A stretch of DNA of 64,000 bases, taken from positions 11,966,001 to 12,030,000 of the forward strand of contig OX637296.1 of the NCBI GenBank assembly GCA_951799445.1, read 5' to 3'. This document shows positions 12,173-22,430 of this stretch, piece by piece. The stretch is from Pseudisothecium myosuroides (Eukaryota > Streptophyta > Bryopsida > Hypnales > Lembophyllaceae). The position numbers were made by a program, and so were the translations under genes. The notes beneath the pieces are model-generated. The model did no database searches. It had not been told where the DNA came from and saw only the letters and a program-made list of their open reading frames with translations. How positions within the stretch are numbered: the stretch's first letter is position 1; every line of letters starts with the position of its first letter.

Positions 12173-12451
12173 CTAAGAGATCATGGATGCCGTGAACAAA
12201 GGAGCTTGACAAACGGTGATAGCTGCGTCAAAGAGAACACTTGTACCTTGTCCATCACCACATAAAGCCCAAGCAGCCCGTTGACTGCTTGAATGCTGTT
12301 GTGGTGGAATTATGGACGTGATAGGCACCATATCCTCCAATGCAAATGACTTTGGCAGTCTAGCTTGGCGGTTGGCTTCACCTCTTTGTGAATCCAACCC
12401 CGAACTTGCTCCTCGTGGCAGGTCTTGTATCACGGTCTTGCTCCTAGTCAA
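12173..12451 (-). pseudogene. Retroelement linker between gag and protease
   Basis: This is an open minus-strand stretch of 92 codons in the same frame as the gag parts and the methyltransferase. I recognise no domain in it. Its place between the zinc knuckle and the protease-like segment makes it the spacer of the polyprotein. It is included because its open frame supports a once-continuous coding region. Confidence 0.4.
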
Positions 12452-12745
12452 GGCATAAGCGTCTATGGGTGTGCCTTAAGCATCTGCCATGCCACACAAC
12501 ATATGATCACTTCCCTCCGCTTAAAATGAAGTAGCCCCCGTGGTGGTCGTTGAGCTCATGGCCGCCATTTTAACTTCCAACTCTGTAAAGCGTGCCTTCC
12601 ATGACTTTTTCTCTCCTCCTGTAGACTAAGCCTCTTTGAAATCACCTCCCTTTGCCTCCTTCGTGTTCTTAGGCTTCAATTCAAGATGAACCTTCCAGCA
12701 ATTGGCCTTGTTGTGGCCCTTGATCCCACAACCAGAGCAAAATGC

Positions 12746-13216
12746 TCAAGACTTGACAGCTTCCTTGGTGGATTTCTTATTACAATCTCGCCGTCTGTAG
12801 CCAACGCCTCTACAGTTGAAGCATACCATGTTAGTGTCTCCGGTATTAGCTGGAATACTGGCCTTAGCCATCTTGGTTTTTTCTTGCGATTTCTCTTCCT
12901 TATGTAAGAACCCCAAGGTCGCCTTTTCCTCTAAGAGGTTGATTTCAATCCTCTCGGAGGTCTCAAAAACGTACCTCAAGGTTGGTGGAACACCTAACCT
13001 CAAGGCCTCACTTCGGACAAGAGTTTTTAGCTCTTTATCCAAGATGCTATACCAATGTTGAATAGCTTGCTGCTTCGTCACTCCTTGGGTGGCGGATATC
13101 AACCGTCTGAGCCTTGAATGCACCTCTCGCAATGACTCATCACTGCCACGTGCAAACGTGCAAAGTGATTTCATCTTGTCGGCCCTCTGCCCGTAGTAAT
13201 CCCGCTGCAGTTGCAA
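12746..13216 (-). pseudogene. Retroelement gag: capsid C-terminal part and zinc knuckle
   Basis: A 156-codon minus frame with a helical, charged region (about residues 1-105, including the YYGQRADKMKSL and SEALRLGVPPTLRYVFE segments) typical of Ty3-type capsid. A lysine-rich linker follows, then CFNCRGVGYRRRDC at about residues 133-146. The Cys spacing fits a CCHC zinc knuckle, but Tyr stands where His is normal, so zinc binding would be weakened or the copy has mutated. The knuckle would bind the element RNA during packaging. Confidence 0.75.
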
Positions 13217-13948
13217 AAAAAAATTGAGCCGTAGGGTTGAAGGGAGGTGGGTTTGTCACTGGCACTGGGCTCGTGGTTATGTTGGCCTCTTGACCTTCCG
13301 CGCTTGCGTCCCCTTCCTCCTTTTCTTTGCAAGCAGGTACTATAGCGATGGTACCTCCTCCCCAAACATCTGCATAGTTTGGAGCGTAGGAATCCGGCCA
13401 AGCCAGGATCTCCGTGGAATGAGCAAGCTCGAATTTTCCGTAATCTGCCAAGGGTGCTTCCTCAAGGCACCCAAACAGCGCCATCCACACCATGTATGGG
13501 GGTTGAAGCTGACATTTTGTGATTTTTGGAGTTCACACTACATGGTGAACTCCCTACGGAAGTCGTCCACTTCCATGGTGCCATTGGCACCGGAAAACCG
13601 CCTGACTCCCCGATCCACGCCCCCATATGGCGTAGTCATCTTGTCCTAGACAAAGATAGATTTGTTTTGAACAAATCTCACCCCGTGGTCAACTGTGGTA
13701 GATGGTAATTCTCCTTTCTTATCAAGCTCAGTATCTTCCACCCAATCTGTTGGCTCTTCGCCTGAGTCTTGGACCAACTCATTTTGATTCCTTCCACTCA
13801 AGAAATATCTCTGACTTCAAGGTTGCACCGGCTCGACACTGCTAGCTGACTCTGAAACGGTGTCACTGGCAAATGGAGTCCCACTCCTAGTGTAACCCAT
13901 CTCATAAGTGAATCCAGTTTCATCTAAGTCACCTTACACATAAAGTTG

Positions 13949-15250
13949 TCATGCCTCGTGAGTATCCTCTACAGCCTCACAATAAATCGTGGGTGGTATC
14001 TCTGTGTCAAGGAAACGTAGAGTTAATGAATCCCACAAACTCAATGCCCTTTCCAGCCACCAGTCTTGTTCCCACTGCCACATGGTGTAAAACAAGTAAT
14101 TTCCCGCTCGAAACTCGGTAAAAATCAACGAGAAGGTTGGCAACTGAATTGTCCCTCCAAAAGTGTGTCTCATCACTTCTCGGCGTTGTCCCTTGTTTTT
14201 CAACATCATCGCCACTTGTAGAATCACCAAGTTGCCTTCCTCCACTCGTCCCCTTGCTCGGCTCAACGGTGCTCCTATCACGGGCACCTCCAATCTCAAG
14301 TCTCGAATACGGCGCACCCCACGTTGTTGAGCCTAAAACTTGATGGCTTTTGGATCCAACACTTTGGTGCCTAGATTCCTAAACGATTGAACTTCCAAAC
14401 AATCACGGACCAACGGTAAAAGAATAAATGGTGAAGCTGCTTCTTGAGGCTGCAATCGTGAAGCTGAGTCACTAGAGGACCCTATATGAAGGGTTTGGAA
14501 GAGTTGAAGGACCCCTTGGAGATCTTCTGTGGTCAGGTCAATTTGAACTCTTTCTTCTTTCGTGTCACCAACGGGTATCAATCTAAAAGGTTTAGGGACA
14601 CCCTTACCCTTGTCTATCGTGGTGCTGCATGGTACAATTTAGACTAGAGACCACGAGATATCTACCAGTGAACAAAGTATGAATAAATAGCACAATAGAG
14701 ATCGATCCTCAGTCTCATATATGGTCTTTGGTATTTGGCACAAGCCGCCAAATATACCTTAACTATACTAGGCTAATAGGTACTAGCCTAAATCCACTAC
14801 TAACCATATCTAGGAACACTGAGCAAAGTCAATCATATGGTCGCGGTTCAAGTAGCTAAGCCCAACTCCAAGTACCTCCATTTTTACCTCATGAAGACAT
14901 TAAGCATGCATCAAACAGTCCAAAACTCTGGCATGGTCATCATCCCAACTCTCCAAGGTAATGAAGGGAGTTAACTCCACACAAAATCGGTAGGCCACCA
15001 AACCTAGTGCACTAACATCAATGGACTGCGCCCTTGCCAAATCCGCACGCCACACCTCCCAAAACTCTGGTTCATGATGTTGAAGTCCTCGTGGCACTGG
15101 CACTCGCTCTTGGACGATGGTTAGCAATTCTGCGCTGAAATCGGCCTCATGCAGCCATTGCTCTGCCTTTGATAGCTGGGAAAACACTACTGGAGGCCTA
15201 TACCAAGTCCTGTCGGATTGGCGTGCCGCTTGGGCCCTTGTGGTCACCAT
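13949..15250 (-). pseudogene. Retroelement gag N-terminal region
   Basis: Three open stretches in one minus-strand frame (15250-14900, 14581-14333 and 14317-13949) begin with MVTTRAQAAR, an N terminus of the kind often seen in plant Ty3/gypsy gag. The start is the ATG at 15250-15248; the codon before it that extends the frame is a TTG. Between 14600 and 14900 the frame is interrupted by AT-rich sequence with no coding look, which may be an insertion or an intron. A further coding-like piece at 13140-13493 lies in another frame, marking a frameshift. No domain beyond position and frame supports the middle parts. Confidence 0.5.
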
Positions 15251-15539
15251 AAGCAACTAATGCTTTGGTCACCTATAACTACTCAAGTTTTGAATTTAAA
15301 ATGTAGGGTTTAGGGTCAAAACCAAAATCTCCCCTAAGATCACCCCCAAATCCACTCAAAACACTTCTCAAACCACCTTGTTGTAGTCCGTGATTTTCAG
15401 CTCCTCCAAACTGGTCAAAATGCACAATCCAGACCGATCTTCAAACTTGAATTGATTACGGGAGCCACTGATGGCATTGGACGTGCAATGACCATCCAAA
15501 TAGCTCAAAAGAAAATCGAGTCTTGTGGTTGCAATTTCA

Positions 15540-15690
15540 GAGAGCTTGTTACCCCCTAAACCGGTCACCAAGTTCATCCGGTCACTAAGCCCCCCCTAAA
15601 CCGGTTCCCCCGGTCACCAAGCCCCAATGACCGATGACCACCGGTCACCAAGTTCTTGACTACCGGTCGGTCCGGTCACTATCTCCGTCA
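15540..15690. repeat. Cluster of CCGGTCA repeats upstream of the retroelement gag
   Basis: At least five copies of the motif CCGGTCAC (some followed by CAAG) occur within about 120 bases on the plus strand, spaced roughly 15-40 bases apart. The cluster sits about 300 bases before the gag start, where a 5' leader or LTR would be. It could be a promoter array of the element or a local minisatellite. No other part of the window has it. Confidence 0.65.
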
Positions 15691-15904
15691 ATTGCCACAG
15701 AAGGCGACCTTATGCTAACTTGCGAAAGACCTTGGGTGCAACACATTGATCAATGCAGTCCCAGTAATCAAAGTATTGGCCAGTACAATGTTTTTGCCTA
15801 CATGTGACCAGAAACTCAGGCCTCTCTTGTACAAACAAACTCATGACTAGAAGTGAAATTTGGTTGATTCTACCTTTAGAGGAGGAAAGATGGAGTTACA
15901 AATC

Positions 15905-16263
15905 TGTTGAACCCTCAGGAATACGGGTCGAACCGCCCACCAACACCACGTCGTGGATCGAAGACTGATCCATCTTTTCGAAGATAGAATCCTCTTCGCT
16001 CTCTCTGCCGCGATACGAAGAAGCCCTCCTCGATTGTCAAAATAGACACATCGAACGTATAGCCTCCCAAGTCGAAGATCAGAACGTTCTTCTCGCCCAC
16101 CGACGTAGCCTGTACATGAGCCCAAATTCAACCTAAGCAGAGAAGAGAGTTGACCGATCTTCCGAGGTAGTCTCTCCAGCGTGAACTTCCGCAAGTTTTG
16201 CAACTCAGCGAACTCGGCTACAGCTTGTTGCTGAGACTCAGATAATGAGGCTTGACATGACAC
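15905..16263 (-). pseudogene. Chimeric fragment: LRR piece joined to HSP70 piece
   Basis: On the minus strand, about 16263-16115 encodes a leucine-rich-repeat-like segment (LQNLRKFTLERLPRKIG followed by [12 protein letters not shown]). From about 16110 the sequence switches to HSP70: [12 protein letters not shown] and [12 protein letters not shown] (the family has GGGTFDVS; one Gly is now Tyr), then ERAKRILSS and, in another frame, [16 protein letters not shown]. The HSP70 part has lost internal blocks between these motifs and shifts frame, so it cannot make a chaperone. It looks like gene pieces captured and joined, perhaps by a transposon, next to the retroelement. Confidence 0.8.
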
Positions 16264-18941
16264 AAGAGATCCTGAAGCTCAAAGGAGAGATATCATGAAA
16301 CATCCATGAGAACTCAAAGTCTATCGAGCTGCTACTGTCTGCAAAGTGTATGGACAGCGAGCGGTAGTCATGGGCGCATCACTCCAACACAGATCACTCA
16401 TGTTCTCTCAATTTCCAACACCTCAGTGCGCAAAAGCAGACTGGCTGTACCAAAGCGACTCTCCCTGTACTCTGGTATCTTTCAGCAGGTAGTGAACTGG
16501 CTGAAATTTCTTACAGTTACACGAGCAGAAACTCAATTTGTGTATCCCCCATGATGTTTCAGCGTTGCACTTTGCGCTTTCGAAGGACACTCCAGCAAAC
16601 TAAGTTCACTTCGGACACAACATCCGGAAAACGCGCACAGGACATACACCTACCAAATCCGATTTTCAGTCACGTAGAATTTTATGTAAGAAATCGAGTT
16701 CCACTACCTCAGGAGCCTACCTTCCATCCCATCCTGGCTCTAGTTTCCCAAAACGGGAAATCAGGCTCGCACCGAACAGTGACATTGAACTCGTAAAACG
16801 TCACAGCACTTCTAAGTTGACGATCCAGTTTCTAGCGCAAACGGTGCTGAATGGAAAGTACTCCGAGGTGTAACAGTAGTATCAAGGTTCCTTCGACATT
16901 CCAAATATTACATCTGTACGAGAAGGAATTACATCCGCACCCTCAACCAACCTCTGTCAAGCCTTGCAAATATTTTTCCTTTCAACTCCCCCCTCCAAAC
17001 TCCAAGTTTTTTTTGCTTAGAGAAATTTTAGGAGAGAGAAAGCCTTTTCTTCCAAAGCCAAGTGAATAGTGAATAGCCAAGTGAATAGTGTTGAGATTCC
17101 CTTAGGTGGCTCATTCTTAACCCATCCTTTTCCTATCCTAATCGCCCTAGCCGAGTGAATAATGTATTCAACTTTCAAATATGGGTTTAGGACCCATTTC
17201 CAAGGCTAAAACACCCCCAAAACGTGGCTATGGTGCTAAACCTTCAAGGTGTTTTGCAATTCCAGCACACGCAAAACACCTCAAAAACACTCTAAAACTC
17301 AATTTTGAATTACTTTAGATGTCAAATTTCACTACGCATACACCCATGAACGCAATGAGATCTTTTTCAAGTAATAGAACGTGAGGAAAAGCTTCTAAAG
17401 AAACTGGAAAAAACTCACAATCAAACTACAATAGTCAAGCCAATGCCATTTTTGAAGAATGGTCACATGTTTGGATGAAGTGCACAAGGCTAAACCTCTC
17501 ACTCCATCACGTGGGAGACTCAACTTGAAAAAGATGAGTCTCTAAAACCTCCACGTGAAGGTTAAGGGGTTTGAGGTCCCCAACTGAGATGTCGAGACCC
17601 TGTTGACGTCCCGGATGTTCCAAACCTCCCTTATCACCTCCACGACTCCGCAACCACCGTCCGATGCAAAATCCAAACCCACGCGACTCTCATGACAACA
17701 AGCAAACTTGCATAATTGTTACAGGGCGAGCTCAAACAATATTGTCGCATGTATATAGTATTAACATTTAACATTTATGAAAATTGATCTTCAAAATATC
17801 AATAACATTTATAAAAGTAACATTTATAAAACTTCAAACGAAAAAATATATTGTTTATAAAAATAAAGGATGAAATATTTATATAGTTTAAGTCTTTATA
17901 CCCAAAAATTCTTCTTAGTTTCAAGTACACTCTTAGTATCTTAAAATCCCACAACTTTTTCCAATTTTTTCCAACTTCATTCCAACTTTTTGGGAGGAAT
18001 CTATTTGAGATTTTCTGCATTGGCATACATCACATAATCTCATATAATAAAATGCAAAAATTTGAACTAGAATACAACTGGAAAGGATTGAATTTGGAAA
18101 TGGTGATTGATTATGAAGCCATGGTCTCTAATCCTGTAATACCATAGAGACAAAACGTCTATGATGAATTTCAGCAATTTAAAAAAACCCTAGGAATGCA
18201 CATATTCATGTAATCAATGGATAATTGCATGACTCATGACTAGGGTGATTACAAACTCAATACACTTAATTCACTTTAATACAACTGCTCCTAAAGTATT
18301 GCAACTTTGATTTATTTCTTAAATTGAAGTTACGATAACAATATTCAACAACATCAAATTTTCAGCATACCCTATCCCAAGAGGGAGAATACTCTCCCAT
18401 TGTCAAATGTTGAAATGTCAAACCAACAAGTCAAGCCTATATTGTGGTTTGACTGCAGTTCTCAATTCCAAAGCAAACAACGAATCATTTTGATAACCAG
18501 AAATGTTTCCGAATTGTCAGTCACTTCCCTGACCGAACACTTCACTAACCAGGAAAACGAATTACAAACCTTACCTTCTAGGCAAGCTTTTTTCGAAAAG
18601 ACCCTCATTACGCGTCTACACTGCTCGTCAGTCAAGTAAAACTACTACTAAAGGCCGCTGCACCCTCGGAACTACCTGATGAAATCGATCTTCATCAGTC
18701 TCAAAAAGAATTGATGACTACAAAGCATAAAAAGTAGGAAAGGAGAGGTACTTTATGGACGCCCGCAACCCCTGAAGATGAAAAAACTTCCAGTCTCAGA
18801 TAACCTGCCCTGGAAAAGAGACATTGGAGCACAAAGTACTCCCCACCCTAATGCAGCTCCTCATCAAAACATGGAAATCGCACATTGTGCTATCCAAGCC
18901 TCAGGAAAGAAAAACAAATCTCGTTCAACCTGGGTGTCCAC
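16264..18941. other. Intergenic DNA between the HSP70 fragment and PSAT
   Basis: No gene is recognised. A short 'gtgaatag' repeat lies at about 17062-17090. The 17740-18060 stretch is strongly AT-rich. Short open frames here have no family look. The last few hundred bases are the likely 3' flank of PSAT. Confidence 0.5.
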
Positions 18942-20876
18942 TTATGAAGAGTTCTTTGCTTGGAAGGACTTCATGAGTGACACAAGCTTCTCAACACCTG
19001 CCCTAGGCATGGCATTGTAAATCGAAGCCCTTACACCTCCCACAGAACGGTGACCCTTGAGTTGCACCATTCCCTGCGCGGCTGCCTCTTTGAGGAACGC
19101 AGCTTCTAATTCAGGTGTTCCCATCGTGAATGGCACGTTCATGCACGAGCGTACGGATTTCTCAACGGGGCACTTGAAGAACCCATTGCTTCCATCGATA
19201 GCATCGTAAAGGAGCTGGGCCTTCTCGATATTCCTCTTCTCGACTGCTTCAAGACCACCTTGCGCCAAAAGATCCTCAAACACTAGACCGCAAACGTAGA
19301 TGGTAAAGCAAGGAGGAGTGTTGTAAAGGGAATCGTTGTCGGCATGTGTCTTGAAATCAAGCATCACCGGGGTTTCAGCTTGCGCTTTTCCTAAGAGATC
19401 TTTGCGGACGATTGCAATTGCAACACCGGCGGGGCCGATATTCTTCTGTACGCCACCGTAGATAACTCCGAACTTCGACACATCAATTGGCTTCGAACAG
19501 AAATTCGAAGACACGTCCGCAACCAAGATAGTGTCCCCATCTACTTCGGGGTAATCCTTAAATTCTACTCCCTGAATGGTCTCGTTCGCACAGATGTGAA
19601 CGAACTTGGCTCCGGGGGTGAGCTTGTACTCCGAAGCTGAAGGCAACCTCGTGTACTTCTCTGACTTGCCAGACCAGACAAGGTTCGCCTTGCAATACTT
19701 CTTGGCCTCCTTGTAGGACTTGTCACTCCAGGAGCCTGCGATACGCAATTCCTTCATCAGCCTCGTCAACTTCTCATAAATTAGAATCTAAAAAAGGAAC
19801 GACTGCAAATGCCAGTAATAATGGATTGGTAATCCGATTATTCACAGTACTGAACAAAGCACCAAAAAGTAAAACATAAAACTAGTATCCTGTCAGCCAA
19901 AGAACCATAAAATCTCACAAAAAAATTCCAGAGGACGGCATCATGATCAAATTAGCCAACAATTTGGCTAGAGATCTTGTTAAAAGGTGCAAATAGAAAA
20001 AAGTTAAGAACATTGTTCAGAATTGTTAAATTACCAAGTGAATACGTTGGAGATCCGAGAAGGCATTCACCACAGAACCCGAAAAATCTTACAACAAAAG
20101 TACCGAGACCGGCAACATTACTACAAGCGTAGATGGAAGAAAAGGCATTCTTCGAAATTATTACAATGCCATAAGAAACCGATGAGGAAATGAGAAGGCT
20201 GTCCATACAGAAACCGTAAAAACTCACAGCCGGACAACAAATCAATACAGGTAAAGATGGGAAGAAGACGAAGATTGCAGGGAATTACAACGTTAACAAA
20301 AGAACACGTCGACGAAATGAGAATGCATTCAACACACAAAGAAAACAGGGCAAGAGGCGCGGCACCTGTAACAATGTAATCCGCCGCATCCTCTGGCCCA
20401 GCAAGATTCAGAGGAATGGCGGAGAAAACCGTGGAAGCGCCTCCCTGCAAGAACAACACCGCGTAGTTGTCCGGCACCTTCAGCAGCTCCCGAAAGTCCT
20501 TCTCCGCCTTCTGAATAATGGACATGAACTCCTTCCCGCGGTGCGACATCTCCATGACACTCATCCCACTGCCCCGCCAGTTGAAAAGCTCCTCCTGCGC
20601 TTGCTTCACCACCTTGGCCGGCAAAGTCGCGGGACCGGCGGCGAAGTTAAACACACGGCCATCAGCTTCCACGTCCGCCAAGGCGCTGTCCGCTCCCTTC
20701 TGCTCAGCAATCGAAGAAGTGGCCATGCATTTCGTCACCACCATCCGAGGGAATGCTTTCGCACCATTCGGAAAAGCCACCTTCGGGTTCACAATCGATG
20801 ATCCTTTGAAGCTGGAGCTCAGATCTCCCACGGCAATCGCCGTCACTCCCTGCTTCATGGCCATCACGCCCTCCAT
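18942..20876 (-). CDS. PSAT1: Phosphoserine aminotransferase, plastid-targeted
   Basis: PSAT converts 3-phosphohydroxypyruvate and glutamate to phosphoserine and 2-oxoglutarate, the second step of the phosphorylated serine pathway; in plants this is in plastids. Two minus-strand exons, 20876-20366 and 19735-18942, join across a GT-AG intron inside a glycine codon to give 434 aa. The first ~65 residues are rich in Ser, Ala and Lys with few acidic residues, as a transit peptide. The mature enzyme starts near [13 protein letters not shown]. Conserved blocks follow: [44 protein letters not shown], and [15 protein letters not shown] with the PLP lysine (about K268), then [16 protein letters not shown] near the end. 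All key residues seem intact. The start is the first ATG after the upstream stop. Confidence 0.96.
19900..20345. repeat. Degenerate ~130-bp tandem repeats in the PSAT intron
   Basis: Related units, each with an 'agaagg(c)attca..cacagaa' and 'cgtaaaaactcac'-like core, occur near 19907, 20080, 20213 and 20341, spaced about 130 bases (173 for the outermost). Translating the intron shows the same periodicity as repeated FYGFC/FFGFC/LFSLC strings. The repeats are old and fill most of the 630-bp intron. They leave the splice sites intact. Confidence 0.6.
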
Positions 20877-20902
20877 CGCTGCTACACCTCTCCGAAGAGC
20901 AA

Positions 20903-20910
20903 AAACCCTA
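20903..20910 (+). promoter_or_regulatory. Telo-box just upstream of PSAT start
   Basis: AAACCCTA lies 27-34 bases before the PSAT ATG, probably in the 5' leader. It is in the opposite orientation to the gene. Such motifs are common near plant transcription starts; a role here is inferred only. Confidence 0.4.
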
Positions 20911-22430
20911 GATCGAATTCTCTCTGAACTGCACTGGACTCGTTACTGCACCAAAAGAGACGAGACTGGATCGTAACGAACCGCCCGAAAGTGCAAAAAA
21001 GAGACGCGAAGCGCAGGATCCGGTCCCAGCAGCGGTGCCTGTAAGATCTCTCGGAAAATTCTTGGGAGGCCACAACTGGGAGGTTGCCTGGCTTCGAGGA
21101 AGGGGAAGACGACACTTCGAATGGATGGAAAAGCAGTTAACGACGAACAGAGAATTCCCAGAGCGGCATCTTTCATCCATTCCTTTTGGCTCCACACCAG
21201 CGATCTCAGAACTGGTTCACGGTTTTCAGCCAAATGTTCATTTTTGTAAGATTTTTTTTGAATTTACACTAAGGGCATGACAAAATTAAGTAGCAACCGA
21301 GCAAAATTTAGTCAGTTTTGGGATTGCTCTTCCACACTGTTGATTTTTTTGCTTTTTCCAGGTTCGCAAGATGCGGGGAGGATGTTAAATCGTGCCATCA
21401 AAGGTGGGCCCTGCGGGCCCAAATTTCTCCCGGGAAAAACGCAGGAATTTTCTTAATTGCCACAATTTTTTTTTGCTAATTCTGAATTCATATTTGGAAT
21501 CAAAGACCCCAAATTAGCTACGAGAAGTCTATAACATGTCCTAGGCACGGCACAATATAGGGAACTTTTTTTTACATTTATCCCGGAAAACAAAGAATTC
21601 ACCCTGTTGGGCCTACCTTTGATGGCACAATTTAACGTCCTGCAACAATCAGTTGTACAGGACTACAGGGCTCCAGGGCTCAAAAGCTTGGCTTTTGACA
21701 TTGTCAAAAGTCTCGGCACTTTTGAAAAAATCATTTTGGTTCACATTTGCAACGCTTGTTTTCACACAAATTGCCCTCTCACCCCAATTTTTTTACGTGT
21801 AACCCCGAAACCGACTAATCAAGGATAAGATTCTGCGTTTTCAAAATGAGTTATGGCCAACTTTGGCACTATTTGCAGAACTGCAAAAACTGCAAAAGCA
21901 GTCAGTGGAAGGTTAAGAATTTGCAACCGCAAAAATTCTGTTTATATACATGAATTCTGACCATTCAATGAATCCGATGAATCCACTACAGTAGAAGGTT
22001 TTACATTTTTTTACTGAAATATATTAGAGTCCATTGCATTCACGGCATGGAAAGAGTTCACAGTGCTACGATTTACTAGTTGTGGAATTTTCTATTTTTT
22101 TGAAAGCGTAAGTCTTGAGAGTCATTAGCATCATCAACCTAACTAGTGGAATTTTCTTCTTAAAATAAACCTTTGGACATGGTCATGAAGCAACCTTCAC
22201 ATACAACAATACGCCACAAAAATTGGTAAGCACAGGAATTTAATGATTACGTCTTCAGCATGACGGGGAAATTAAATTGTTTTCAATTGTTTTAAAAGAG
22301 TTTTACTCTTTGTAAAGCAGAAAAACTACATCTAAGCTGCGGATCAATGACATCAACGAATTACTTCAAAACCCGGCAGTAAATCATTTGGAGTGCGAGC
22401 TCCATGAATCAACCGAAGTTCGCCGAGAAA
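20911..22430. other. Region between PSAT and AHSA1
   Basis: The first ~350 bases are the PSAT promoter and leader region (GC-richer). Beyond about 21250 the DNA is AT-rich with no gene. 'gatggcac' and 'tttaac/gttaaat' sequences near 21385-21410 and 21615-21640 form an imperfect inverted match about 230 bases apart, too weak to call an element. Confidence 0.4.

Larger units (their letters stand above)
9291..15250 (-). mobile_element. Decayed Ty3/gypsy-like retroelement carrying a DNA methyltransferase
   Basis: Read on the minus strand, the element starts with a gag-type N terminus (MVTTRAQ, start codon 15250-15248). It continues through a capsid and zinc-knuckle region, an aspartic protease, a C5-cytosine methyltransferase and the N-terminal half of a reverse transcriptase. 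RNase H, integrase and the RT active site are missing, so the 3' end is lost near 9291. Gag segments, the linker and the methyltransferase share one reading frame; the protease and RT now lie in others. In-frame stops occur throughout, so the copy is dead. I found no clear long terminal repeats or primer-binding site. The base composition is less AT-rich than the flanks, as expected of a once-coding insert. Confidence 0.85.

Noticed and set aside
15260..15800. 5' LTR of the methyltransferase retroelement
   Set aside because: I found no matching 3' copy, no TG...CA ends and no tRNA-complementary primer site, so no LTR is claimed.
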